This document shows positions 27,270-36,155 of a stretch of 64,000 nucleotides of DNA, one piece after another; position 1 is the stretch's first letter; the number at the start of each line of letters is the position of its first letter. A program made the translations under genes and the position numbers. Origin of the DNA: Brucella pseudogrignonensis. GTDB lineage: Bacteria > Pseudomonadota > Alphaproteobacteria > Rhizobiales > Rhizobiaceae. The notes under the pieces were generated by a model. The model had not been told where the DNA came from, made no database searches, and worked only from the letters and a program-made list of their open reading frames with translations. The stretch covers positions 124,001 through 188,000 of the forward strand of contig NZ_JAVLAT010000002.1 of the NCBI RefSeq assembly GCF_032190615.1, in the 5' to 3' direction.

Positions 27270-28610
27270 TCAGATGCCGCCATGGATGAAAGCCGCTTCA
27301 TTGCGATTTCCCGGCAATTGCGCTTGCAGCACCAATGGCTGAATGAACGGCTCAAGCGAATTGAGCGTGCGGTTAAGCGCACCGCGCATATCTTTAACCG
27401 TATCAGCGCCGGCACGGATCATCGTTTTCAAGTGCTCGGGGTTGTTAAAGAGAAAATTGATTGCGCCTGCCAGCATATTGCGATCTTTCACAACACGCGC
27501 GCCACCATTCTTGATGAGACGCTGGAAAGAGTCACGGAAGTTTTGAACATTCTTGCCAGTCAGCACAGCAGTGCCCATCATTGCCGGTTCCAGCGGATTG
27601 TGGCCGCCTTCTTTGGTCAGCGAATTGCCGATGAAAGCAACTTCGGTGAGTTGCAGATAAAGACCCATTTCGCCAATCGTATCACCCAGCAGAACATCGG
27701 TATCCGCTTCGATCACATCGCCACGGCTGCGCGCTGCAACCTTTAAGCCCTTTTCGGCGAGCATGGCTTCAATAGCGGGTGCGCGGTTGGGATGACGCGG
27801 AACAATGATTGTTACGAGACGCGGATAGCGCACTTTCAGCATTTGGTGCACTTCGGCTGCGATTTCCTCTTCACCGTCATGCGTCGAGATGGCGGCCCAG
27901 GTACGACGTCCGCCAATCTGTTGCTGAAGCGCCGCCAGTGCCTGCGGATCAGCTGGAGCAGGCGCTGTATCAACCTTGAGATTGCCTGAAACGCTGACAG
28001 GCCGTGCCCCGAGGGTGCGGAAGCGCTCTCCATCAAGTTCCGATTGCGCAATCACATGCGCGAAATTTTCAAACAGTGCCTCGGCCAATTCAGGTCGCTT
28101 CTGCCATGAGGCAAACGAGCGGTCGGAAAGGCGACCATTAACGAGAACCTGCGGAATATGCCGTGTGCCAAGTGAAAGCACTGTTGCTGGCCAGATTTCA
28201 GATTCGCAGCCAATGACCAGATCAGGCTTCCAGTGATCGAGAAAATTATTGACTGCCGGTTGCAGATCAAGCGGCGCATATTGATGAATGACCTGATCAC
28301 CGAGCTGATCCGCGACGAGTTTGGCAGAGGTTACTGTCCCGGTCGTCATAACAATATGGATACCAGTCGCAGCAATGCTTTCGATCAGCGGGGCCATCGC
28401 CACCGATTCACCCACACTGGCAGCATGCGCCCAGATCACCGGACCCTGCGGACGAGCGATAGAGGTCTTGCCATAGCGTTCGCCGCGCCGTGCGCGCTCC
28501 TCTTTGCCACGCGAGGCCCGGTAGGAAATGTAAGTCCCAATAAAGGGATAAGCGGCAGAGCCGAGCATGCGATAGGCCGACAACATGTTTCGCGCCCACC
28601 GTTCACTCAT
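27270..28610 (-). CDS. waaA: 3-deoxy-D-manno-octulosonic acid transferase WaaA (KdtA)
   Basis: This 446-residue membrane-anchored GT-B glycosyltransferase adds Kdo to lipid IVA. An N-terminal hydrophobic anchor precedes the WAHAASVGE motif near residues 60-68, whose glutamate is the catalytic base. The C-terminal Rossmann half has GNSLTKEGGHNPLEPA near 323-338, the donor-binding signature. It overlaps the upstream DUF374 gene by 4 bp and lies just before lpxK. Confidence 0.96.
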   Translation of the reverse strand: MSERWARNMLSAYRMLGSAAYPFIGTYISYRASRGKEERARRGERYGKTSIARPQGPVIWAHAASVGESVAMAPLIESIAATGIHIVMTTGTVTSAKLVADQLGDQVIHQYAPLDLQPAVNNFLDHWKPDLVIGCESEIWPATVLSLGTRHIPQVLVNGRLSDRSFASWQKRPELAEALFENFAHVIAQSELDGERFRTLGARPVSVSGNLKVDTAPAPADPQALAALQQQIGGRRTWAAISTHDGEEEIAAEVHQMLKVRYPRLVTIIVPRHPNRAPAIEAMLAEKGLKVAARSRGDVIEADTDVLLGDTIGEMGLYLQLTEVAFIGNSLTKEGGHNPLEPAMMGTAVLTGKNVQNFRDSFQRLIKNGGARVVKDRNMLAGAINFLFNNPEHLKTMIRAGADTVKDMRGALNRTLNSLEPFIQPLVLQAQLPGNRNEAAFIHGGI

Positions 28611-29359
28611 TTACCTGCCTCCAATGCAGCATAGGCTCTATGTGTCGCGTCATTCAGCTGTCGCGTCAGTTCCATGCGCTTTTCTTCCAGTTGTGCCTCA
28701 TCGGCATTTTCATCCACCCAGACAGGCTCTCCGCACACAATCATCGAGCGCCCGAACGGTAAAGGAATAGTCGTTTTATCCCATGTCTTATGCAAAACAT
28801 GATTCCGCGAAAAAGCATATGCAAAAGGCATTATTGGTCGGCCGGAAAGCTTGGCCAGCAAAATAATACCCTCGCCCGCCTCCCGCGCCGTGCCATGAGC
28901 AATATCGGCAATCATCGATGCCGATTGTCCCTTTTTCAGTGCATTTTTCAATGTCAGAAGTGCGCGTGCACCACCTTTTTTCGCTGAGTTTCCTTCACCA
29001 CGTCCGCCAGAACCGCGCACGGTGATAAAGCCAAATTTTTCAGCAATACGCGCGTTCAGCTCTGCATCTGCACTGCGCGAAAACATGGCAACCACAGCCA
29101 AATCATGCGGCCGCACGACCGGCGCCATAATATGCTGACCATGCCAGAAAGTTATGATCGAAGGGCTATTCTCGCGCAAAAGAACCTTAATATCCGCAGA
29201 GCCTTTGCACAGCGGATTGGTCAGGCGCACGAACTTCAAATAGCCTGAAATTAACTGCACCAGCGCAGATTTAACCACAGCAGAACGCGCAAGCGGGCCG
29301 CGAATGCGGCGCCACAAGCGCTTAGCAAAGCCATCAGAACGATCACGCGAACCAGACAA
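28607..29359 (-). CDS. DUF374 lysophospholipid acyltransferase family protein (LpxJ-like candidate)
   Basis: This 250-residue protein of the DUF374 acyltransferase family carries the IITFWHGQHIMAPV signature near residues 68-81 and GSGGRGEGNSAKKGG near 115-130. LpxJ, a late lipid A acyltransferase, belongs to DUF374. The location directly between a DUF4170 gene and waaA-lpxK supports a role in lipid A secondary acylation or Kdo-lipid A biosynthesis. Specificity is inferred only from context. It overlaps waaA by 4 bp. Confidence 0.82.
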   Translation of the reverse strand: MSGSRDRSDGFAKRLWRRIRGPLARSAVVKSALVQLISGYLKFVRLTNPLCKGSADIKVLLRENSPSIITFWHGQHIMAPVVRPHDLAVVAMFSRSADAELNARIAEKFGFITVRGSGGRGEGNSAKKGGARALLTLKNALKKGQSASMIADIAHGTAREAGEGIILLAKLSGRPIMPFAYAFSRNHVLHKTWDKTTIPLPFGRSMIVCGEPVWVDENADEAQLEEKRMELTRQLNDATHRAYAALEAGK

Positions 29360-29363
29360 GCGT

Positions 29364-29615
29364 TTATTCTGCTTTCAGATCAACGCCTTCCGGGTCGAGC
29401 AGACGGTGCAGATGAACGATGAAATAGCGCATATGCGCGTTATCAACCGTCTGCTGTGCCTTAGATTTCCATGCAGTCTTGGCCGATTCATAGTCCGGAT
29501 AGATTCCGACAACATCGAGATTATCGAGATCACGGAACTGAACGGTTCCAAGCTTTGTCAGCTCACCGCCAAACACCAGATGAAGAAGCTGCTTCTTGTT
29601 GCCTTCGACGCTCAT
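29364..29615 (-). CDS. DUF4170 domain protein
   Basis: This 83-residue protein resembles the short DUF4170 family of Rhizobiales, with VFGGELTKLGTVQFRDLDNLDVVGIYP followed by a conserved AKTAWKSKAQQTVDNA helix. No biochemical role is known. It is 4 bp upstream of the DUF374 gene and probably co-translated with it, tying it by context to the envelope cluster. Confidence 0.85.
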   Translation of the reverse strand: MSVEGNKKQLLHLVFGGELTKLGTVQFRDLDNLDVVGIYPDYESAKTAWKSKAQQTVDNAHMRYFIVHLHRLLDPEGVDLKAE

Positions 29616-29652
29616 TATAATATCCCTTGAAACTAAATCGTTTGCGGCATGA

Positions 29653-30462
29653 TTAGCTCAATGGCCAATCGGCTACAACACTCAACATTTCCTGCAAAAG
29701 GTTTCCACTCGATGCCACCAATGCTCCGTGTTGCAACGTTGGTCCACCATAGTGAAGCGGCTGAGCATCGTGATTGAGCAACGCCCCGCCCGACTCACTT
29801 AAGATCAGATCAGCTGCAGCCAAGTCCCAATCATGCGAATTTGGCCGAATGAAGGTGCCAGCAATATCGCCGCGTGCCACCATTGCAATCCGGTAAGCAA
29901 GCGATGGCACATAAGGATGGACGATCACGCGGTCGCGCCAGCCTTCCGGCAGTACATCCACCATACGTTTTGCCGAGGCCATCGAGATTTTTTCACCGGG
30001 AGGCGGCAAGCACGTCTGGATCGGCAATCCATTTTGCGATGCACCAAAGCCTTTGCCAGCCTCAATAACTTCGTTCAGCACCGGGCATTGCAGCACACCG
30101 GCAATCGGTTTGCCATCCTCGACAATAGCAAGACTCACGCACCACTGAGACTGACCATGAATGAAACCGCGCGTTCCATCGATGGGATCAATCACAAAAG
30201 AACGGCGACGCACCGCATTCGCACGATCATCTGTTGTTTCCTCAGAAATCCAGCCATAGTCAGGCCGTGCTTCGAGCAAAACCTGCTTCAGATAGGTATC
30301 GACCGCGAAATCGGCTTCGCTAACCGGCGACTGACCTTCTTTGAACCAAACCTCCAGCGAATGGCCGAAATACCGCATGGCAATGCGGCCTGCCTCACGC
30401 GCTGCATGACGCAGAAGTTCAAGTTCGTTCTGAATGTCTTTTCGTTTCTCAATTTCCGGCAA
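29653..30462 (-). CDS. cysQ: 3'(2'),5'-bisphosphate nucleotidase / inositol monophosphatase family (CysQ-like)
   Basis: This 269-residue Mg-dependent, Li-sensitive type phosphatase shows the three metal-site motifs EGQSPVSEADFAVD near 47, WISEETTDD near 73 and VIDPIDGTRGF near 91-101. The substrate-site HDWDLAAADLIL lies near 210. CysQ proteins dephosphorylate PAP from sulfate assimilation, while IMPase paralogues act on inositol phosphate, and this sequence alone does not separate them firmly. It overlaps the upstream pmbA gene by 14 bp. Confidence 0.85.
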   Translation of the reverse strand: MPEIEKRKDIQNELELLRHAAREAGRIAMRYFGHSLEVWFKEGQSPVSEADFAVDTYLKQVLLEARPDYGWISEETTDDRANAVRRRSFVIDPIDGTRGFIHGQSQWCVSLAIVEDGKPIAGVLQCPVLNEVIEAGKGFGASQNGLPIQTCLPPPGEKISMASAKRMVDVLPEGWRDRVIVHPYVPSLAYRIAMVARGDIAGTFIRPNSHDWDLAAADLILSESGGALLNHDAQPLHYGGPTLQHGALVASSGNLLQEMLSVVADWPLS

Positions 30463-31792
30463 GGGTCATGCCTTCAATCACGAGTGTTGGGGCGGTCATG
30501 CCAAAATTCCGGTCAATATCAGAAGCAGGCGTCATGTTGAGGAACATATCTTTTAGATTGGACGCAATGGTTACCTCGCTCACCGGATAAGCCAGCTCAC
30601 CATTTTCGATCCAGAAACCCGATGCGCCACGGCTATATTGTCCGGTGATCATATCGACGCCCTGACCGAAGACTTCCGTCACGTAAAAGCCGGTGCCAAG
30701 CGCACGAATGAGCGCTTCCGGCGTCTCAAGACCCGGCTCAATCGCAAAATTGGTTGAGGCAGGTGTTACACCCGAACCCGAACGCACACCGCGCCCATTG
30801 CCAACAAGACCAAGTTCACGTGCGCTCGACCCGGACAGCAACCAATGTGCGAGTACACCATTCTCAACCATTGTGAGCGGCTGACCTTCAATGCCCTCGC
30901 CATCAAACGGACGTGACGATGATCCACGAATGCGCAAAGGATTATCGGTGACATTAATGCCTGATTTCAGAATCTGCTTGCCAAGACTATCGCGCAAAAA
31001 ACTCGTCTTGCGCGCAACAGACGCGCCATTGATCGCACTTGCAAGATGCCCTGCAATACCGCGCGCCAAACGCGGATCGAACACGACATTGACTGGCCCT
31101 GTCTTGGCTTGGCGTGCGCCAAGACGACGAACAGCACGTTCGCCAGCACGACGACCAATATTTTCAGGCGTATCAAGATCAGCGAAATGCAAGCGCGAGC
31201 TAAAATCGTAATCGCGCTCCATCTTCGTGCCCTCGCCCGCAATAGCAGACACCGAGCGGCCAAAACGCGTCGCCGCATATTCGCCAGAGAAGCCAGACGA
31301 TGTGACAAGCACGAGACCGCCCATGCTGCGCGATGCGCCTGCGCCACCCGAATTGGTCACGCCCGCGACCGCACGCGCGGCCTCTTCTGTCGCCAGCGCA
31401 TCCGCTGTCAGCCGTGCTGTATCAATTTCGGTTGCGTCATAAAGATCAAGATCACGTGGCTGCTTCGCCAGCAGATCAGGATCGGCCAATTGCTCAAACG
31501 GATCTTCCGGTGCAACACGCGACATGGCCACGGCACGCTCTGCCAGTTGATCCGGATTGCTGCCTGCATTTGCCGAAACACTGGCAATGCGGCGACCGAC
31601 GAAAACCCGCAGAGAAAAATCATCGCTTTCGGACGATTCGGTTCCCTCAACCTTACCAAGCCGGACCGAAACACTCACCGAGCGGGCGCGGATCACAACT
31701 GCGTCAGCATGATCAGCTCCGGCGCGCTTTGCAGCAGCCACCAGCTGTGCCGCGCGATCAACAAGTTTACCCGATGAATTGTCTGAAATCAT
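30449..31792 (-). CDS. pmbA: TldD/PmbA family metalloprotease subunit (TldE/PmbA)
   Basis: This protein of about 447 residues is the non-catalytic TldE/PmbA partner of the TldD-TldE peptidase, known for maturing microcin B17 and unfolded peptides. Family features include VSVRLGKVEGTESSESDDF near residue 40 and NGRGVRSGSGVTPASTNF near 360. It lacks the HExxxH zinc motif found in TldD. I set the start at the ATG at 31792 (MISDNSSGK); a GTG at 31828 is in frame. It heads the minus-strand operon running through lpxK. Confidence 0.88.
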   Translation of the reverse strand: MISDNSSGKLVDRAAQLVAAAKRAGADHADAVVIRARSVSVSVRLGKVEGTESSESDDFSLRVFVGRRIASVSANAGSNPDQLAERAVAMSRVAPEDPFEQLADPDLLAKQPRDLDLYDATEIDTARLTADALATEEAARAVAGVTNSGGAGASRSMGGLVLVTSSGFSGEYAATRFGRSVSAIAGEGTKMERDYDFSSRLHFADLDTPENIGRRAGERAVRRLGARQAKTGPVNVVFDPRLARGIAGHLASAINGASVARKTSFLRDSLGKQILKSGINVTDNPLRIRGSSSRPFDGEGIEGQPLTMVENGVLAHWLLSGSSARELGLVGNGRGVRSGSGVTPASTNFAIEPGLETPEALIRALGTGFYVTEVFGQGVDMITGQYSRGASGFWIENGELAYPVSEVTIASNLKDMFLNMTPASDIDRNFGMTAPTLVIEGMTLAGN

Positions 31793-31990
31793 TGTATAAT
31801 CCAAGATTGAAATTAACGTGAGCTCCAATAAGAAACCACGCTATGTAACCAGCCGTAATCGGAATTTGCAAAAAACTTATGTCAAATTATTCGACATCGG
31901 ACTGATTAGAGACATATCGTGTTTCTATATTGCTGAAATCCGATGGCTTCAAGGGAAGCCCTCACATTCTTCGAATTCCAAGAGCATATC

Positions 31991-33823
31991 ATGGTCCCAA
32001 CTGGCGGAAGTCTCTACTTACAAGCGCTGATGATTCTGGGCGGCGCGATTATCGCGGCTCCGCTGTTCAAACGGCTCGGCCTTGGGACCGTTCTCGGCTA
32101 TCTTGCAGCGGGGATTGTGATCGGTCCGGTGGCACGGCTCATTTCGGATGGCGAAGATCTGCTGCATTTCTCAGAGCTTGGCGTCGTCTTCCTGCTGTTC
32201 ATCATCGGGCTTGAGTTAAAGCCGTCGCGTCTATGGGCTTTGCGTCATGCAATTTTTGGTCTCGGTGCAGCGCAAGTCATACTCACAGGGTCCGCCCTTG
32301 CAGCACTCGGCATCTACCTTGCAGGTTTGACCACTGAAGCGGCGATCATAATCGGCTTTGGTCTTGCCCTGTCATCGACAGCTTTTGCCATGCAAGTGTT
32401 GGAAGATCGTGCAGAAACCAACCAGAAGCATGGACAGCGCGCTTTTGCGATTCTGTTGTTTCAGGATCTCGCAATCGTGCCAATTCTGGCAATCATTCCA
32501 GCACTTTCCCCGAATGAGCCGTCCCAAGCTAGCGCCGGGTTTCACCTTGCAACCGCTATCGCAGCTATTGCAGCGCTTGTTATCGCGGGGCGCTATCTGA
32601 TCAACCCGATGTTCCGGATCATTGCCAATACCGGCGCGCGCGAGGTCATGATCGCAGCCGCCCTGTTTGTGGTGTTGGGTTCGGCAAGCCTGCTGCAAGC
32701 CGCCGGGCTTTCAATGGCCATGGGGGCATTCATTTCAGGTGTTCTGCTCGCTGAATCGTCCTATCGTCATGAGTTGGAAGCGGATATCGAACCATTCCGC
32801 GGTATCTTCCTTGGCCTGTTCTTCGTGGCTGTCGGTCTCTCGCTCAACCTCACAGTCATTCTGCAATATTGGCAGACGATCTTGATTGCCGTGCCGATCT
32901 TCATGGTCGTCAAAGCGGCAATCACCTATTTGCTCTGCCGCATCTTCCGTTCAAACCACAATGATGCGATCCGCGTTGCTTTTCTGCTACCACAAGGCGG
33001 TGAGTTCGCTTTCGTACTTTTCTCGGCAGCTGCAGCAGCGGCCGTCATTTCTAATGCGCTAAGTTCCGAGCTTGTTGCTGCCGTAACAGTCTCGATGGCT
33101 CTGACACCGCTTTCTGTAGCGATCGGCTCAAGGCTTATCATCAAAGATAAAACCGAAGACGTCATCGAAGAAAACTTCGAAGGCGCCGGAGCTGACGTTC
33201 TGATGATCGGCTTTTCGCGTTACGGACAAATTTCGGCGCAGATATTACTTGCGGGCGGCATAGACGTGACGGTGATCGACAACTCACCCAATCGCGTTCG
33301 TGCAGCCGGGAAATTCGGTTTTCGGATTTATTTTGGCGATGGCACCCGCAAGGATGTGTTGGAAGCGGCAGGCATACGTAAGGCAAAGCTTGTGGCTGTC
33401 TGCACGCATAAGAAAGAAATCACCAACCGCATCGTTAACCTGATCCAGTCTGAATACCCCGATGTTCGCCTGTTTGTTCGCTCTTATGACCGTGAACACA
33501 CGCTGCAACTGCGTGCGCAAGGCGTGGAATATGAACTGCGCGAGACTTTTGAGTCGGGCCTTTTGTTTGGTCAGCGCACTTTGGAAGGCTTGGGCGTATC
33601 GGAAGCAGAAGCCTATAACATTCGCGAAGATGTGCGTCAGCGCGATGAAGATCGTCTGCATGTGCAAGCATCGGAAGGGATCATGGCGGGGCGGCACCTG
33701 CTCTTTAACAAGCCAGTAACACCGGAACCATTGGTGAAGCCTGCACGCGAAGGACAGCGTATCGACAAGGCCGGTGATGATATGGCTGAAAGCCCAACTT
33801 CACCCGCCGTTGCGGCTGAGTAA
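31991..33823 (+). CDS. Monovalent cation:proton antiporter-2 (CPA2) family, KefB/KefC-like
   Basis: This protein of about 610 residues has 12-13 membrane helices (residues 10-385) followed by an RCK/TrkA-N domain from about residue 398. The latter contains MIGFSRYGQISAQILLAGGI with a GxGxxG-like nucleotide-binding loop. The helix motif GLALSSTAFAMQVLEDRAE near residue 130 and FLPQGGEFAFVLFS-like region near 350 are typical of Kef potassium efflux systems. No KefF/KefG oxidoreductase is adjacent. I prefer the ATG at 31991, preceded by AAGAG, over 31943. Confidence 0.9.
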   Translation: MVPTGGSLYLQALMILGGAIIAAPLFKRLGLGTVLGYLAAGIVIGPVARLISDGEDLLHFSELGVVFLLFIIGLELKPSRLWALRHAIFGLGAAQVILTGSALAALGIYLAGLTTEAAIIIGFGLALSSTAFAMQVLEDRAETNQKHGQRAFAILLFQDLAIVPILAIIPALSPNEPSQASAGFHLATAIAAIAALVIAGRYLINPMFRIIANTGAREVMIAAALFVVLGSASLLQAAGLSMAMGAFISGVLLAESSYRHELEADIEPFRGIFLGLFFVAVGLSLNLTVILQYWQTILIAVPIFMVVKAAITYLLCRIFRSNHNDAIRVAFLLPQGGEFAFVLFSAAAAAAVISNALSSELVAAVTVSMALTPLSVAIGSRLIIKDKTEDVIEENFEGAGADVLMIGFSRYGQISAQILLAGGIDVTVIDNSPNRVRAAGKFGFRIYFGDGTRKDVLEAAGIRKAKLVAVCTHKKEITNRIVNLIQSEYPDVRLFVRSYDREHTLQLRAQGVEYELRETFESGLLFGQRTLEGLGVSEAEAYNIREDVRQRDEDRLHVQASEGIMAGRHLLFNKPVTPEPLVKPAREGQRIDKAGDDMAESPTSPAVAAE

Positions 33824-33824
33824 A

Positions 33825-34688
33825 TCAGGACGTCGCGGCCCCAAACCTGCCGCTCAAAACCGTATCCAGTGCCTGTTTGAGTTCTTCTCGAATGGGTGCT
33901 GTTTGCGACAGTATCTGTTCGAATTTCAGGAAGTCGAGCAGGCCAATCCGTTCCACATTCGGGCGCAGAAAAATATGCGGCGGACGGTTGCGAAACTTGT
34001 TCTCAATGATGGAACACATGGTGAGCTGGTTCGCCCCCATGACAGCTTCCATCGTGGTCGGCATATAGTCATCCGGGCCAACGGGCGCACCAACCACATC
34101 AATGCCTATAACAATATCTGCCTTGTCGAAGAGCAAGTCGAAGGGCACAGGATTAAGCAGTCCGCCATCAACAAGAATACGCCCATCGCGACGCACCGGC
34201 CTGAAAACAGGCGGGATAGCGCAGGACGCAGCAATAGCTGAACGCAGATCACCCCGTTCAATATTGAGTTCTGTTGCCGCATGAAAGTCTGATGCTGTGA
34301 TGCTCATCGGAATTTTCAGTTGCTCGACATTTTCGGGCAATGATGCGGGAAGAAAAACGTCTAATATCTTCTCAAGATTGAACTGGCTTACTCGGAAGCC
34401 ACCTTTGAGAAGTTCCACCCAGCGCTCAGGCCGGGCCTGCCACATGCGACGGGCGACTTCGGAACGGCGATTGAAAATCGCCGCCATATATTCATGAATT
34501 TCAGCGCCGCTCATGCCATTGGCCATGCCAGCGCCAACGATTGAGCCAATGGACGAACCAGCGATCGCCACGGGCTTAATGCCAAGTTCGTCGAGCACTT
34601 CGATAATATGGATATGCGCGATACCACGCGCACCACCGCCGCCAAAAGCGACGGCGATACGCGGTGATGTTGTTAGTGTCATATCCAT
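33825..34688 (-). CDS. Patatin-like phospholipase family protein (RssA type)
   Basis: This 287-residue hydrolase has the patatin oxyanion motif GGGGARG at residues 16-22, the nucleophile box GSSIGS near 45-50 with the catalytic serine, and the DGG motif (RILVDGGLLNPVP) near 173. That completes a Ser-Asp dyad. It resembles the short bacterial RssA-type group that acts on membrane lipids. It is convergent with the Kef-like gene, with one base between the stop codons. Confidence 0.92.
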   Translation of the reverse strand: MDMTLTTSPRIAVAFGGGGARGIAHIHIIEVLDELGIKPVAIAGSSIGSIVGAGMANGMSGAEIHEYMAAIFNRRSEVARRMWQARPERWVELLKGGFRVSQFNLEKILDVFLPASLPENVEQLKIPMSITASDFHAATELNIERGDLRSAIAASCAIPPVFRPVRRDGRILVDGGLLNPVPFDLLFDKADIVIGIDVVGAPVGPDDYMPTTMEAVMGANQLTMCSIIENKFRNRPPHIFLRPNVERIGLLDFLKFEQILSQTAPIREELKQALDTVLSGRFGAATS

Positions 34689-34713
34689 AAAGCTTTTCTC
34701 TCGCCATGTACGC

Positions 34714-34820
34714 TTAGAGCGTGGCGCGCTTATTCGTATTCACAGCGCTCGCTCTAGCTCCTTGTTTTTACGCATGTCGTCATCGGAAAACCGGTTCCCA
34801 CTTTTCCGCGACATGCTTTA
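34714..34820. repeat. 107-bp family intergenic repeat, copy 3 (diverged)
   Basis: The reverse complement begins TAAAGCATGTCGCGGAAAAG and continues through an ACCGGTTTTCCG dyad and an ACAAGGAGCTAGAGCG block, the same architecture as copies 1 and 2 with substitutions. Its edge supplies the TAA stop codon of the M16 peptidase gene. Confidence 0.7.
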
Positions 34821-36155
34821 GGACTGCGCAGGTCCGAAAATCAGAATTGCAGGTTCTGCTTCCAAAAGCTTTTTGGCAATAGCTTTGACCTGATCAAGCG
34901 TCACCGCATCGATCAATTCATTGCGCTTGTCGATGTAATCCCGATCAAGGTCCGCCTCCTGAAGGCCAACAAGCGTGTCGGCGATCGAGATAGAGGAATC
35001 GAGATTGTTCACAGCGTAAGAGCCTTTGAGGTAGCTTTTAGCAGCAGCAAGTTCAGCCTCTGTTGGCCCGTCGCTTGCCATTTTAGCAACCTGCTCGCGA
35101 ATAATCTTGAGCGATTCCTGCGCTTTTTCAGGGCGCGTAGCGGTCGAAATTGTCAGCGCCGAAGCATGATCACGCAGTGACATCGACGAAGACACTGAAT
35201 AGGCAAGACCACGCTTTTCACGCACTTCCGCATAAAGACGCGACGTGAAACCACCGCCCAGAATGTGGTTCATCAAATAGGCAGCGAAAAACTCATCATC
35301 CTTGCGCGGCACAGCCGGATAAACAAAGCTGATTGATGTCTGCGGCATGTCAAAGCTCAGGCTGGTTGTTGTCCCAAGCGCGAGCTTCGCATCAGGCACC
35401 GGCACCAATTCTGCAGTGGCTGGCAAATCGCCAAAGACCTCATCAAGCATTTCGCCCAGATCTTTTGCATTGATCGAGCCAACCACACCGACTGTCAGCT
35501 TGTCGCGCGCGAAATTCTTACGATGGAAATTCACCAGATCGTCGCGGGTGATTGATTGCAGAGACTTGACAGTCCCTTCATCCGGACGAGCATAGGGATG
35601 ATCGCCATAAAGCACATCTGCAAATTTGCGCGATGCAATTGTCGATGGATTACGCTGTGATGCTTCAAGGCTCGCAACGACCTGTTTGCGGATACGATCA
35701 ATTGCGTCCTGATCAAAACGCGGTTTATTGACCGCGAGTGCGAGAAGATCGGTAACAGGTTTCCGGTTCTCAGCCAACATACGAATACTGCCTGAAACAG
35801 AATCCGGCGACGCCGAGAAACTCATTTCTCCACCCAGATTATCAATGCGTTCCTGAAAGCTGTCAGAATCAAGGTCACCTGCGCCTTCATCGAAAAGCCC
35901 GGTCATCAGGTTGGCAAGACCTTCCTTACCCGATGGATCCTGTGAAGCCCCGCCCTTAAACGAAAAACGCATGGATACGAGCGGCACCGAATTATCTTCC
36001 ACCAGCCAGGCTTTGATGCCTTTGGGTGAAACGACTTCCTGAATCTCGATAGCATTGGCAGGCAGGCTGCCTGCCACCAGCAACAACATCGAACCCACAA
36101 TGGCAGCGACGGCATTTTTCGCACGCAAAATGCTCAATACAACAACCTTACTCAC
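34818..36155 (-). CDS. M16 family peptidase-like protein, second subunit without HxxEH
   Basis: This 445-residue protein has a signal peptide (cleavage near residue 35, SLPANA) and the M16 fold with the C-terminal R/Y pair in GGGFTSRLYAEVREKRGLAYSVSS. The zinc motif position reads MTGLFDEGAGD instead of HxxEH, so this subunit is non-catalytic, as in heterodimeric M16B processing peptidases. It overlaps the active subunit gene by 4 bp. The stop codon comes from repeat copy 3. Confidence 0.9.
   Translation of the reverse strand: MSKVVVLSILRAKNAVAAIVGSMLLLVAGSLPANAIEIQEVVSPKGIKAWLVEDNSVPLVSMRFSFKGGASQDPSGKEGLANLMTGLFDEGAGDLDSDSFQERIDNLGGEMSFSASPDSVSGSIRMLAENRKPVTDLLALAVNKPRFDQDAIDRIRKQVVASLEASQRNPSTIASRKFADVLYGDHPYARPDEGTVKSLQSITRDDLVNFHRKNFARDKLTVGVVGSINAKDLGEMLDEVFGDLPATAELVPVPDAKLALGTTTSLSFDMPQTSISFVYPAVPRKDDEFFAAYLMNHILGGGFTSRLYAEVREKRGLAYSVSSSMSLRDHASALTISTATRPEKAQESLKIIREQVAKMASDGPTEAELAAAKSYLKGSYAVNNLDSSISIADTLVGLQEADLDRDYIDKRNELIDAVTLDQVKAIAKKLLEAEPAILIFGPAQS

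Noticed and set aside
31046..31777. 243-codon plus-strand frame opposite pmbA
   Set aside because: It is antisense to the well-supported pmbA gene and rich in residues typical of reversed codons.
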